Source: Agarophyton chilense (Eukaryota > Rhodophyta > Florideophyceae > Gracilariales > Gracilariaceae). From it: a stretch of 64,000 nucleotides of DNA. Positions within the stretch are counted from its first letter, which is position 1. Each line of letters begins with the position of its first letter. Positions 20,101-31,800 of this stretch are shown here, piece by piece. The notes below the pieces were generated by a model. That model searched no databases. It saw only the letters and a list, made by a program, of their open reading frames with translations, and had not been told where the DNA came from. The position numbers and the translations under genes are program-made. The DNA is taken from assembly GCA_030374765.1 (NCBI GenBank), contig JARGXX010000092.1, positions 1,426,001 through 1,490,000 on the forward strand, written 5' to 3'.

Positions 20101-20834
20101 CAGGCCTTGGGGTTTACGTACAAGCATCTACTCTTGGCTCGTTGGAGGCGTTGCTTGAGTATCTTCGATCAACGAATATTCCTGTCTCAGGAATTAATAT
20201 TGGCCCAGTACACAAGCGGGATGTTACAAAGGCTTCAACGATGCTGGAGAAACAGAGAGAGTATGCTACGATCCTTGCGTTTGATGTGCCTGTGGAGAAG
20301 GAAGCGCGCGAAATGGCTGAAGACGTTGGCGTGCAGATCTTTACTGCGGATATTATCTACCACCTGTTCGATCTATTCACTGCGTACATGGAGAAGATCA
20401 AGAAGGAAAGACGAGAAGCTGTAAACGACGAAGTGGTTTTCCCCGTTATTGCAAAAATACTACCACAGCATGTGTATAACAAGAAAGACCCCATCGTGGT
20501 TGGTGTAGATGTGATGGAAGGCATTCTAAGGGTAGGGACACCTTTGGTGGTTAAACATGGGGCTGAATGGCTGGATATTGGACGTGTTGTGAGCATCGAG
20601 CTGTCCAAAAAACAAGTTGCCATTGCTAGAAAGGGGGAGAGTGTTGCTGTGAAGATTCAACATAAGTCGACGGAACATATCATGTATGGGCGGCACTTTG
20701 ACTACCAGGACCAGCTGGTAAGCAAGATGAGTCGGTCTGCAATTGAATTACTGAAGGCTAGCTTCAAAGAAGACTTGGAGAAGGAAGACTGGAGATTAGT
20801 TGTCAAGTTGAAAGCGATGTTCCAAATTATATAG
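17142..20834 (+). CDS. eIF5B: eukaryotic translation initiation factor 5B (IF2-like GTPase)
   Basis: The ribosome-dependent GTPase that joins the 60S subunit to the 48S complex. 1230 aa from the first ATG. Residues 1-640 are a charged tail with Lys blocks (an 11-Lys run near residue 25), a long Glu/Lys/Arg helix (about 370-460), a Glu-Pro repeat (about 525-540) and an acidic patch (about 585-605), as in other eIF5Bs. The catalytic core is complete: G1 GHVDTGKT (644), switch I GGITQQIGA (about 667), DTPGHE with the catalytic His (about 708), NKID (about 761) and SAITGEG (about 830). Domain II, the IF-2 domain III (GLGVYVQASTLGSLEALL) and domain IV ending KLKAMFQII follow, matching the family C-terminus. 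No intron is needed. Possible regulatory sites upstream are in the divergent spacer. Confidence 0.98.
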   Translation: MDDDFFQFEAPADVAPELVLGKKKKKKKKKKDDAASKQVESTNLASNGHEVKTHEAENTGTQSQSSHVASASDFSALGLENESESIPLVLGKKKKKKQKNKNVSPLEADETLPHEAGVQDLDEEEKETLDSVPTSAFTSLSLGEDDDKTTAENGVFDVIDVASKKKKKKTKNKKPLELPDPPEENMLMSEEAPLEVKRPLTAAEKKKAKKERDRLAKEEKAKKEKEELDALLAEVYGPTPESSGNTAANSLPEQGQAPTASTSKKKKKKGKGNTPAATDDVDALLAELEGTEPTTKEDLDSRPAADVDDLLAELGGVGAAGDAPAAKKKAKKKKKKGAAKAEDEADGGAGESASAAPETKKPKKKESAMVRKMREQREKMLAEEERLRKQEEEEAARIAEEQRKKEEEEKRKAEEKAKRKAAEKAKRERKRQEGTLLSKAEKERRRKAEAFRQQMIAMGRVPAVSVKESTESSQENVRAKKKRPSKSNDADESPRSQVVEEVKPVTPEVADIPDGEKVNEVPKPETEPEPEPEPEPEVIPDAWDELPEVDESVKPTEAADEVEVGQQKKMPKKNEERQEAEEESDDDESDEDYDDSDYEGMSKAEIAAEKRRDSIRRKRAKEKEAAMAARTRDHLRSPVICILGHVDTGKTKILDRIRRTNVQDGEAGGITQQIGATYFPIEAVKKEATKLEEGRKLLYNVPSLLIIDTPGHESFTNLRSRGSSLCDIAILVVDIMHGLEPQTRESIDLLKMRKTPFIVALNKIDRMYDWTAQPHNCPTRVSMEKQPRHVQEEFLRRVKETKLQFAEIGFNTELYWDNKDMRKTVSLVPTSAITGEGMPDLLMLLLALPQKLLTERLMFTSILEATVLEVKVIEGLGTTIDIILTGGVIHEGDTIMVVGLDGPIVTTIRALLTPHPMKEMRVKGQYLHHKEIKAAQGIKISADGLEKAVAGTQLMVVEDASNEQEMEYVREEVMKDFQTILTNVDRSGLGVYVQASTLGSLEALLEYLRSTNIPVSGINIGPVHKRDVTKASTMLEKQREYATILAFDVPVEKEAREMAEDVGVQIFTADIIYHLFDLFTAYMEKIKKERREAVNDEVVFPVIAKILPQHVYNKKDPIVVGVDVMEGILRVGTPLVVKHGAEWLDIGRVVSIELSKKQVAIARKGESVAVKIQHKSTEHIMYGRHFDYQDQLVSKMSRSAIELLKASFKEDLEKEDWRLVVKLKAMFQII

Positions 20835-22407
20835 AGCGACGCGTTGTAGGCGGAGCTGAGAGTTGTGTAGCTTGGTAGCATCTGAAAGAGATTTAGAAAG
20901 AAAAAAGACGAAATTGCGCCAGAGACAAGTCCTGATTGGCGCCGAACGTGTGGATTGTTGAACGCTTGCACGAGAGGATTGTTTTTCTGTTTGTACAGAG
21001 TAACTTACCGGGCTCCTACTCCGATGATGATTGTCACAAACTACAGTTGAATGGACTGGCGAGGTGGGCGAATGATTAAAATACAAGTTATCAAGTTATT
21101 CAGTAAGGATTATCTATTTGGGTAGAGACGAGTTTGATGGCCAATGGGAACGTTACAGCTATTCGACGTGCGCGCCGCGCGCTGCGCCAGCAGATATTTC
21201 GAATGGACAGTTGGCACAACCCTAGAGGCAATGGCGCAAGTGTGGCGGCGTACACGTCGCTTCAATGTCGTGCGACCAATCAGCTGTCGCTGTGCTAATC
21301 GACGCCAATCATTGGAACGTTGACGCTGGTGATATGCGAAGGGCATTTGCCGCGCATATCCCATCGAGCCCATCGAGCCTCATTGAGCCCCCCCACCGTC
21401 CTTACCGGGAGAGTTTGGGTTTGGGCTTGGGCTTGGGTCAGAGGTCGTTTAGGTATCTATGTAATTCCTTTCGACGCCTGTTTAGCGCATCAGAGTACAG
21501 TGCAGAGCACATTTCCGCCCCTTCCTTGAAACCAAAAGAGTTGCCACAATTTATATTTAAACCATACCAACCCGTGCTCGCGCAAATGGAAACGGCTTCT
21601 TCCAATAAGCCTTCAACATTTCGCGAGCACCCCGCCACACACACCTCTGACTGGCCGAGCGATGGTCCGCCAAAGGTCTGCCCAACAAAACATACCCAAT
21701 AGCAATGGCGAAACCACTCTCATCAGTCGCACAACTCTCAGGCCTCCTGACGGTAGATACGAGGCATATGCTTCCTTCTCTAACAACCTCATGAACCAAA
21801 AAACGCCTCTATTGAGCGCATTTTTTATCTTTCCAATACCATGTTGTTCCACACCGGTGCACCACCTGCGCTTGTTGCAATGCTCCCAGCATCGCCCAGG
21901 AAGACCACTCACTTCTGTGGGTGTTCTCCGTCTGCCACCTTGGCATCGACCGCTTGTATATTCTCACCCGTGCTGCACGTAACTGCGCCCCATTTCTGCT
22001 TAGCCCATTCTCTCCCTGTCGTCCTTTGTGCCGGTGTGCCCTTGTAGTTTCAGTGCCCTCTTGCTGCGAACGCCTCGCTCACCTTGTGTCGTGCAAACCG
22101 TTGTGTTTATCCGTCGAACCGCACGGTGGTCGCACACACCCACTGCCGGACATTCACCACCTTCGCCCAACGTGTTTTTTTCTTTCTTTCTCATCCTCGT
22201 TCCATACGCTCAGGCGTATCCAAACTTTTTTTTCCTTTTCGTCACCACTCTAGGAAAAACGGAGGGGTACATTAGTTCTCGCGCCTTCAGCGCCTTTATC
22301 TGCAAGACCGCAGCTAGTGTGGCGGTCCAGGTCGACGTTGGTCATTTCTACGACTGTATAGCGTATACCAGAGTCAAGAGAAGACCACTTTTATCCCCAG
22401 TCTCAGC
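20835..22407. other. intergenic region downstream of eIF5B
   Basis: This 1.57-kb spacer lies between two plus-strand genes. It has short direct repeats (CCATCGAGC twice near 21361-21378, TTGGGC three times near 21417-21436) and pyrimidine-rich stretches in the last 400 bp (such as TTTTTTTCTTTCTTTCTC near 22175), as is common just upstream of start codons. No supportable gene. Confidence 0.55.
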
Positions 22408-24399
22408 ATGACTTTCGAAGCTGGTTCTGCTATACTAAGTGTCAATGCTGTCACAGCTCGGCTTATAGACCGCGGTAGGCACTTTCATTTGGTTGAGTCC
22501 GACAGCGAAGTGCCCCCTGCCACACAACCGATCTCCTCTATGAACGGGGCACCTGTCGTCACTCCCCAGCCCCAGGCTCACCCATATGTCGACTTTGTCA
22601 ACCTGTCCAACCCCCCGGAACAGAGCGATGCAGTTGCATTTGTTCTCCGCCCGCCTACAGTGCCGAAAGAGGACTGTGGCCCGCTAAATGAAGCTGTTCA
22701 CATGGAATGGTTAAAAGGGCGTGGTGCAGCGTGGATATCAGGTTCTCCGCAACTGCAATATTCTAAGGAGCATGGCTCGTTTCATATTCGTGTACTGGAT
22801 CTTGGCTCTCCGTCGCCAGACCCGTCTGCCACAATCGTCACTGAATCCGGTCTTGCTGCGGCGCTTGACACACTGGAGGACGCTGCCTTGGACGAGTGCG
22901 TATCTCGCCACCTCACAGAAGGTGGCGATGATCGCCTCCATCTTTCTTCCGCTGGTGTCAACAAATACTACTGCCCGCCACGTCCACTATCTCGAGAGGT
23001 AGTAATTCGCGGGAGTTGCACTTGTTCTTCACCAACGCCCGATGGCTTTGAAGCTGCCCGTCGTCTGCTGCGCAGCTTATGGAGTGGACGCGTGACGTTC
23101 TCGAATAGCACAGAAAATATTCGCCGACGCTTGTCTTCTGTCCTAAAAATGTCGGTGCCTCACGAGATCATACTGCACCCGTCAGGATCCGACGCCGAGC
23201 TGATTCCACTCCTTATTGCAATCGAGCGCTGCAAGCAGCTTGGATGCTCCAAGGTGGTGAATATTGTAGCTGCTGCTGGCGAGGTGGGATCTGGTTCTGC
23301 CCCTGCCGCCGCTGGGCGTCACTTTAGCGCTTTCACACCGTGTGGCAACCCTGTTTCAAATGGAGATCTGGTTGAAGGCTTTCCGAGCTCCACTGTTCTC
23401 GTGGAATTGAAACCGCGCGATTCTAACGGAAATTATGCGGACAACTATGATGAGATTGTGAACAACGTAATCAATGAGCATGAAAGTGTTGGCGATCGCC
23501 CATTCTTCGTGGTTCATGCTGTGGACGGCTCCAAGACAGGACTTCGTTTACCCAGCCTTTCCTTCTTGGACGGGCTGAAACATAAGCTAGGAGAGAGGGT
23601 GCACCTCGTTATGGACGCCTGTCAGATGCGTTCGGAACCTGCGGAGCTCGATTGGTTTCTCAAACGCGACGCGTCAGTGCTGGTGACATCGAGCAAATTC
23701 TACTCCGCTCCCGGGTTTTGCGGGGCGGTGGTTGTGTCGACGCACTCTGCTAGGCTCTTGCAACAAAACGCGGCACCTGTTGGACTACGCGACTACCTTA
23801 CACAGTACGAGATTCCTGCCTCCATCACTGGATTGCATGATAGTCTGCTTCGATACCCAAAGAATGTGGGATTGTTACTTCGCTGGGAATGTGGTATCAC
23901 TGAGATGGAAATGTTCGATGCGATGGGTATGGGGGTGAGATTCGCGATTCGAAACTGGGTGTCTGGGGTGAAGAAATTGGTATGCGACCGTCGGCCGGCG
24001 CTGGACTTGATTGACTTTGATTGCTTTGAAAGTGAGAGAGATGAGACGCGGTGTGGCGGGGTGAACTCAGTGGTGAGCATCAAATTCATGGCCAAGGACG
24101 GCTGCTCGTACTTGAATGCTGATGTGTTGCGTAGACTGCATCGATACCTTACGATCGACGCGTCGTCGCTGTTGCCCATGGGTGCGAGTGAGGCGGAGCG
24201 CAAGGTAGCGGCGCTACGATGCATGGTTGGGCAACCAGTGAAGCTGGGGTGTCATGGAGTTCTGAGACTTGCGGTGGGGGCTCCCATGGCTCGTGACATT
24301 GCGCAGCCCGGACAGTTGGAAAAGATTCTCAAGGAGGATGAAAAGATTCTTGACAAGATGATTGTGTTGGGAAGGTACTATGACGAAATTGGTGAGTGA
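22408..24399 (+). CDS. PLP-dependent transferase-fold protein with N-terminal extension
   Basis: 663 aa from the first ATG. Residues about 190-660 look like a fold type I PLP enzyme (aminotransferase or decarboxylase superfamily). LHPSGSDAELIPLLIAIERC (about 252-271) resembles the segment that grips the cofactor phosphate. VVHAVDGSKTGLRLPS precedes VMDACQMRSEP (Asp for the pyridine nitrogen, about 403). Then LVTSSKFYSAPGFCGAVVV places Lys430 where the Schiff-base lysine sits. The first 190 residues, with a Pro/Ser/Gln-rich start, have no counterpart I can name, and no targeting peptide is clear. I cannot assign a subfamily or substrate; an inactive relative is possible. Both neighbours are on the same strand but far away, so context gives no hint. 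Confidence 0.65.
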   Translation: MTFEAGSAILSVNAVTARLIDRGRHFHLVESDSEVPPATQPISSMNGAPVVTPQPQAHPYVDFVNLSNPPEQSDAVAFVLRPPTVPKEDCGPLNEAVHMEWLKGRGAAWISGSPQLQYSKEHGSFHIRVLDLGSPSPDPSATIVTESGLAAALDTLEDAALDECVSRHLTEGGDDRLHLSSAGVNKYYCPPRPLSREVVIRGSCTCSSPTPDGFEAARRLLRSLWSGRVTFSNSTENIRRRLSSVLKMSVPHEIILHPSGSDAELIPLLIAIERCKQLGCSKVVNIVAAAGEVGSGSAPAAAGRHFSAFTPCGNPVSNGDLVEGFPSSTVLVELKPRDSNGNYADNYDEIVNNVINEHESVGDRPFFVVHAVDGSKTGLRLPSLSFLDGLKHKLGERVHLVMDACQMRSEPAELDWFLKRDASVLVTSSKFYSAPGFCGAVVVSTHSARLLQQNAAPVGLRDYLTQYEIPASITGLHDSLLRYPKNVGLLLRWECGITEMEMFDAMGMGVRFAIRNWVSGVKKLVCDRRPALDLIDFDCFESERDETRCGGVNSVVSIKFMAKDGCSYLNADVLRRLHRYLTIDASSLLPMGASEAERKVAALRCMVGQPVKLGCHGVLRLAVGAPMARDIAQPGQLEKILKEDEKILDKMIVLGRYYDEIGE

Positions 24400-25819
24400 G
24401 GGCGTGATGGTGCGGGCTGTGTGCTGATAGAAGCTGGTAAGGCGTTTAGTTTGCTCGATGCGTAGCGTATGTTTGAGCCATTCACCATGATGATGCGGAT
24501 AGTTTAGTAGGGGAGGAGGCGCGCTTTTGTGGCCGCAACCTCCAGTACGAATTGGGCGGGTAAAACCATGTTGAAGATGGCGGGTGCTATGAGGAGGATT
24601 GACGGCCGCTGGGCAGGGGCGGTGCTGCGCTGTTAAGCGCTCGCTTTCTCTTGACAGCGTTGAACGGCGTTCGGCGTTAACAGCGGCACACCAAGTGTGG
24701 TGCACGCGCGGGCATTCACTCGGCGCGGTGACTTGGAACGCAGCGCGGAAAGGCCCCGCGAAGCACTTGCTAGAGCTACTAGAGTAGAGAGTAGAGCGAA
24801 GCGAAAGAGCCCCCCTGCAAAGCGAACGCGGCCTGCGTAGCGAAAGCACAGTGTAAGCAGTGCGACAGCATCGGGGCCAATTACCCAATTGTAGACGCAC
24901 ACGTCGCAGCGATGACAACTCTGTCACGTTGCTCACGATTTGGACAGGCGAGCGGATATGCACACCTTTCGATTCGGGCGCGTTTCGATTCGTGGAAAAT
25001 TGGGATTTCACTGGGCACGTATCGTTCGTGTACACGTGGATGTGTTTCGCGATGCCGCGCGGAGGCGACGAGAAGCGCGCGGTGAGCTGCACCTGCACCT
25101 GCCGCCCACGCCCACGGGGTGGGCCGCTGATGTGGCCGTCATGACGTCCCAGCGCGGGACGCCCCGCCACAACGGCATGGCGCAGCCGCCACTGCGCGCG
25201 GCGAGCAGCTGTCACGTGAGGTCACGTGTGCGCGCTTCGAAAACGCCCAATCATAGTGCTTTCCGTCCGCGCTCACGCTGTAACGGATGGATGCGCCGCG
25301 TGCGCCAGAGGCGATCTCGGTGTGGCGCGGCCGTGATGACGTGCCGTTTGGATCGCTGGTGGAACGCGCCCGCACCAGTGCGCTTGTTTCGAGCTTCGTC
25401 TTGAGCGCCTGGCTCTGTGTCGTAACGGTATGGACGCCGCGCGCTCTCGTCTTCCCTGTCTTTTAGGCTGCCGCGCTTGTCGTCTCCGCTCTTGTTGCGT
25501 CTCACCAATCATTCGCCGCTTTACTTGTTTCTTTCTCACTCGCTTCGCTTCTCCTTCTTGTCGCCTTTCTTCCTTGTTTTCTTTTACCCTCGTTTCTACT
25601 TCCGCTAACACACACACACAACAAACACACGCCCGTACAGCCTTTCCCGTCCCATCGCCGCTTCCCCAATTTCTAACTTACGAGTGTTGCCCCGCTTGCT
25701 CATCGCTTCGCTCGTCTTTTTTCGTCTTCATTCCCTTCACTGCTCACTGTTTCACACCCAGCTTTCTCCGGGTATACCACTTGCGTGTGGCAACATAACC
25801 AGTTGCCGCATCGAGCACA
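24400..25819. promoter_or_regulatory. GC-rich upstream region of the malectin-repeat gene
   Basis: This 1.4-kb CpG-rich spacer contains many GCGC and CACG motifs. Two perfect G-boxes lie in tandem within GTCACGTGAGGTCACGTGTG (CACGTG at 25213-25218 and 25223-25228, 10 bp apart, one helical turn). The last 350 bp before the ATG are pyrimidine-rich on the plus strand. A 333-codon minus-strand frame crosses the region but looks like a by-product of base composition. Confidence 0.5.
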
Positions 25820-28800
25820 ATGGCCTGGTGGAAAGCTTCCCCCTCGCCGTTGTTGCTCCTTTCGCTTCTTCTCCTTACCGTCAGCATCCTCAACACACAC
25901 TCTCATGCCTTCCGCCCGAATAGCTTCCATATCGTCTCGCACATGCGCGAATACGCCGTGTACGCGAACGAACATGGAGTCCCAGAACTAGAGCGCGGAG
26001 ATAGTCCCGCCAAAGACCCTGAGATCATCCAAGATGAGCCTATTCCCACCGTTAAGCCCACGCTGATTCCCCCTTCCCCTTCCCCTTCCCCTTCCCCTTC
26101 CCTTTCCCCTTCTCCAATTCAATCCCATCCCGATGCTTCCGCTACTAAGCCATCTCCCTCGTCTCCCTTTTCCGAACCGGCATCTGCAGTCTCTGTTTCC
26201 GATCCTGAGCCTGCGTCTTCGTCTTCTGCACATGATGCGCCACCGACTGTTTCCGATTCGCTGTCCGCGTCATCGTCTACCCAACCTTCTGCGAGCGCTA
26301 GTCCTTCAGCGCTACCTCCTTTGCCCAGCCCGACTCCGCATGATCCATCGTTGGGTGGAAACAGCGCCTCTAGTGACACCGACAACCACCAAAACGAAGA
26401 GCATCAGTTTGCTGACGATATGGCAATTAGTGCTACGGCAGACGACATTCTGGAACAACCACAACCTGAACTGGAAGAGGCTGCGGATGTAGTGGAAAGC
26501 CAAGGTCCTGATCCGCAAACAAATGACGCTGCCTCGCAGTCACTCTCGTCCGGTCAATTAGCTCCTGTCTCGGAGCAATCTGCGCCGCCTGAGAACGAGT
26601 TCAAACCTGCGTCAATCGCCTCATCCGGTGGACAGGCCCCGACTGTCGAACCAACAAAACCACTTGCTCAGCCGCCGACACCTACCGAACACCCCGCTGT
26701 ACATCCGGATTCGGCCACTGATCAAAGTGCCGTTAGCCATGAACAAGATGAAGGTGAAGAAATAGATGAGGAAGAGCCTCTTGTATCACCGCTAGTTGAT
26801 GAGCAACAAATCCCCACGCCCGCTCCTGTGAAAACGGCTGCCCCCCCCTCGGTTGGGACCAAGAACGGAAACGATAAGCCCCCTAAAGTGTTCAACTCGA
26901 AGGCACCTGTACAACTGCATGTCGAAGAGGATCATCCCGTTCCACAACCGGAGCCCTCACAGTCTTTCTCGCCCCTGCCCAGTCCTGGGCAGCTTGTTAG
27001 CGAAGAGATCATGGAAACCTCCATGCTCGAGAAAGATGATATATCGATTGATTCTAGCTTTGAAGAGGAAGTCATGACTCAAGAGATTGAAGCCGTTCCA
27101 GTTGTTTTGGAATCGGAAGAAGACGACAAGTCGGTTTCCATTGCTTCACCTTCTCCAGTGTCAACAGCGATAGCGCCGTCTTCCTCAATCGTTTCGCCTG
27201 CCCCTCCGACCACGATTGGAGATGACGCGCCGTCTTCGGCCGATGCAGAAACATCGAAGGAAACACAGGGTGCGGATGTCGGCGGGGATGTGGAAATTGA
27301 CGAATCGTTCACCTGTACGTACTTCGGGAAAGGGTCCATACCCAAGTTTGACAAGCCTGACGAAAGCAGCTTTACAGGAGATGTATCTACCTTCGCTGTT
27401 GGCGCCAGTGATTTCCCTGACCTAGATCCTCAATACCTGTCACATGTTTACGGAGCTTCATGGGGTTATACTTTCTCTGTGGACGACTCGTCTATGTATG
27501 ATGTTGTTCTCGGCTTTGCTGAGGTCTTCGCCGTTGCTTGTGAGGCAGGACAGGACAGTGGATACAGAGTCTTCGACGCATTGGTCGGAAAGCAGACTAC
27601 CAGAATCGATGTCATGGGCATTGTGGGGTGCGGAAAACCGCTACAAAAGGTTTACCCAGATGTCATTCCTTCCGAAAACACCATAACAATGAAGTTCGAA
27701 CAAGTGTCACAACAAGCCATGTTATCGACCATGTGCTACAGGAAAACAGGGGCCTTGAATTCCAACTCCCCTGCGATTGAACCGACCCCAAGTCCTCCTG
27801 AGCAATCCAGTGTTGCTGTCACAGCTATTCCGCCTGGAGGTGAAGCACTGACTTCAAATGAATCCTCCGATTCAAGTCCAACGGAAGAACCAAGTAGTTC
27901 AGGCTCGCAGAAGGAATCCTTATACAAATGCGTCAACTTTGGCCCAGAAGCCATCAATGGCTACGACTTGTTTAAGAGCAAGGCAATTACCGGTGAAACA
28001 GAAGTGTATGCTGGATCAAGCAAATACAATAACGCTCTTCCCGAACCGTATTGGTCCTACGTGCACGGACAGAAGTGGTCGTATTCACTCGAGGTTTCCA
28101 CCAGCGCTCCTCAAAATATAAATTTGGGTTACGCTGAAACATCGCCCGAGGCCTGTGAGACTGGAAAGAGTTTTTCTGTGTCTGTCAATGGAGGCATCCC
28201 GAAAGCCAACGTCTCAGAGAATGTAGGGTGTGGTGTTATATATCAGTTAGAATTGGAAAGCGTCACACCGATCGATGGTGTTATTGAAATTTCTTTCACA
28301 GCTGAGTCCGGAGATGCCGTGGTTTCTGTCCTTTGTTACGCAGATGCTTCGGAAACCGAAACAGAAGGGACTAGTATTGTTGGCACTGAACCTACATCCG
28401 AAACATCTGACTCAGAATCTACACAGGGTACATCCGAAACACCTGAAACAGACGGTGTGGAGGAAGCATTAACTTCGTCGGAAAATACAAGCATTGATCC
28501 CACCTCAGTTGCTGCCTTGAATGATTCCTCCACGACAAAAAATGGCGGATCATGCTTTTCCTTCGGTGAGAATACCGTGCCTGGCTTTCTACACGCAGTT
28601 CCTTTGCCTTCCGATGTTTCGTATTACTCTGACGCGAAAGCAGTCGTATCTGGAATCCAGGACGGATCTGTTTTCTCTTCCCATATCTATGGCGAGCACT
28701 TCAGTCTCTCCATTACGACCAACGACCAAAGCCTCAAGTCTGTGTTCATAGGTTTCGCAGAAATCTACAAACCCGCCTGCGTGACGAACCAACGACAATT

Positions 28801-31800
28801 CACTGTGACCGTTGGTTCTCTAACGAAGACAGTAGATATCTTCGAAGAAGTTGGCTGTTCTACGGCTCTTATTCTCAGAATCGATGACGTAACTCCGAAC
28901 AGCGACAACAACATCGAAATCGGCTTCAGTGCTGTCAAGGATAACGCGATGGTATCAACCGTTTGTGTCATTGAATCGGTGGGAAACAGTCTCGGAAAAC
29001 CATCGTCTTCGCTCGTTTCCGAACTTCCTCCAACTTCCATGCTCGACAATTCCGCTGTCCTAAATATCGGAACTGGGAACTCTCAAAACAACAAACCTTT
29101 GGAAACCCCAGTTCCCTCTCCCACCTTCGTTACAGTGATTGTTCCCATCGACGAAACTCAGTCCGATGCTATTGTGAACTCAGGTGAAAATGCAGACAGC
29201 AATCCAGCCAATAGTCCTTTCCCCGAGTTCAATGGGTTAATTGATGCGACGATTACTGTGTCGCCTTCCCCGGATGAATCCAATGATGCAGGCAGCACCC
29301 CGCACTCTGGATCAGACGAAATTGTGGAAAACGACGAGACTATTCCAGATATGGTCACGAGTGGTTCTGAAGATGACGAGACTCAAATTGTCGATCTCTT
29401 GCTACCTACGAACTTCAGTCAAACAACCTTTGGAGAAAGTCCCTCAACGACGTCCTCATCATCACCAATGGAGTTTCCATCAAACGATATCGTTCCGATT
29501 GTCCTGATGCACCCAACTGGTTCAGATTCAAGTGGTTTCCCGCAAAGTGCAGCGGTAGAGGACATCGGATCGATGCAGACTGAGGAGATGGATTCAAATG
29601 AGTCTTCTGAAGTAATCGTCGTTCTTGATGAGAGTCTTGGACCGTCTCCATCACCATCAGCGCGTGCTGTTCGTGATGTAGACACTTTAGCTGAAAACGA
29701 ATCAGATGCAGAAAATGACCAGACAGTGTCGCCATCATCGCCTCCATCTCCAATACCTAAATCTGGTGTGATCCTTACGATTGATGGGGAAGGAGAAAAT
29801 CCAACAGAGCAAGCTGCGATGACGAGTGAAACGCCATCGCCTTCGGCCGCGCCTGATTCTGGTGTCATAATTTCTGTAGTTGGGGGAGAAGAACAAGCTC
29901 AGCAGTCCCTACCAGCGGTCAGTGAATCATTTACTCCGTCCCCAATTCCCACTTCGGATGTAACTTTATTTATTGACGAAGGAGAATCGTCTCAGGCATC
30001 TCAAGCTCCGACTGCCGCGCCTTCACCATCTGATTCTACTGTAATTCTCGTCGGGGATGAAGGGGATTCTGCAATTCTGATGACGACATCAGAGGAATCA
30101 ACGGTGGTGGTCACTGAATCAGATCTCGAGGATGAACCGATGCCGAGCGCAACACCGGTAGAGGGAGACCAAGAGAGCTTAGCGACAGCTATCCCTCCTG
30201 GGAGCATATCGACTAATACTGGCAATGGCAACAACGATGGATCATCAAATGATTTAGACGAGGCCGTAGTTGTGGCAGTCGGCTCCGATTCTGCTGTATT
30301 GGCCGTGGATTCTCAGTCAAACCTATCTCCATCACCGAGTCCCGTTAGTGTTGCTATTTCCCCGGACGCATCTGCTGACGGAACTGATTCCGGCGAAAAT
30401 GACCAGGTCCAAGTACTGGTCCCAGAAGCGGAAGGGACGCCAATCGCAACTTCTGCATCTTCTGACATCGATGGCGTGGTGATTCCTGTCGACGCAACCG
30501 ACATTTCGTCATTTCAGCCATCACCAAGTGCAGTGGCAGTTGCTATCCCACCTTCTGCAATCGTTACCGATAACCAAATTGAAATAGTGATCTCAGACGG
30601 ACCCACCGTAACTCCTACGCCTGGGACTACTTTGCCTTCTGCAGGAGAAGATGTAGACGTGGTCATATTAGACGATGACCCATCAGACGCAAGTGTAGAA
30701 GCTCCTAATGGCGTCTCTCTTGAAGACCTAAGTCCCGATGGAACCGCTGCCATGGGTGGAGTTGCATCTTCATCCCCTTCTCCAAGCCCGACTTTAATCG
30801 TTTCGGTAACTGGGTCAGACACTGTTATTATCGGCTCGACTAGCGGAACAACTGGCGCCGAGGTAAGTCCCATCCCAGCCCCATCTGCAGTACCAGTGGC
30901 TGCTCCTGAAGCTGTGACGGAAGTTCCGGACCGCGACGAAAATGTGATCCAGGTATCAGATTCGGAAAACGGGGAAGTAGTCGACTCATCTGCTCTAACA
31001 GGCGACGAAAACGTGCCGTCAATCATCGAGGGAGATTACAAGGAACTCATTGGAACCGTGCCGGCTGGAAATGGATTTTCAATTGGAATGGGTGTCTTGG
31101 GAGCTTTATTAGTTCTTCTATTGCTTATCCTGTTGTTCTTTGCAATCAGAAGCGATGGTGCTGCATACTCTTACAGCAGCCAATACTCAAGCCGAAAGCC
31201 GAGCGACTATGGTGGAGGAGACACAAGCCAGGGTGGCTACACTGAAGGCCTGAACCAGGGTGGCTATACTGAAGGCCTGAACCAGGGTTCCTACGCTGAA
31301 GGTATGAACCAGGGAAGCTACGCTGAGGGAATAAGCCAGGGTGGTGGAGGTATTCAGAACGATTCTTACACAGGAGGTGATGGTGGTGGATATCGTCAAG
31401 GACAGCCCTCAATGGAGTCTCAGCCAAATGATGGAGCTGAAAGCTTTGGCTACGAAAAACCAGAGGATGGACTTGGAGGCGTGAGTGGCTCTTATGGAAA
31501 CGTCGGACCAGATACTTATGCCGCTTACTCAAGTCTAAATCTGCAAGATGGCCCGACTACAATGGATGTTGAGACGAATATGTACTCTCAGTCTGAAGCT
31601 CTTACGATGGATGGTCAGGATGCGTTCCATTACAGTTCTGGAACTAGGAATACAACCTTCTCCGGCGCTGGTTTACGGGAATCCGCACAACCGACGGAGT
31701 ACGGTGAATCTACGACGCAATATTATGCTGAAACTGCGACTCTTGGAGAAGCTGAAACAAGCATGATAGATGAAACCGTGGCTGGAGCTAGTGAATTTGA

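Noticed and set aside
24214..25215. 333-codon minus-strand frame overlapping the end of the PLP-fold gene
   Set aside because: It is Arg/His/Ser/Pro-rich with no domain, lies antisense to a real gene end and a GC-rich promoter region, and is explained by GC bias lowering stop frequency.
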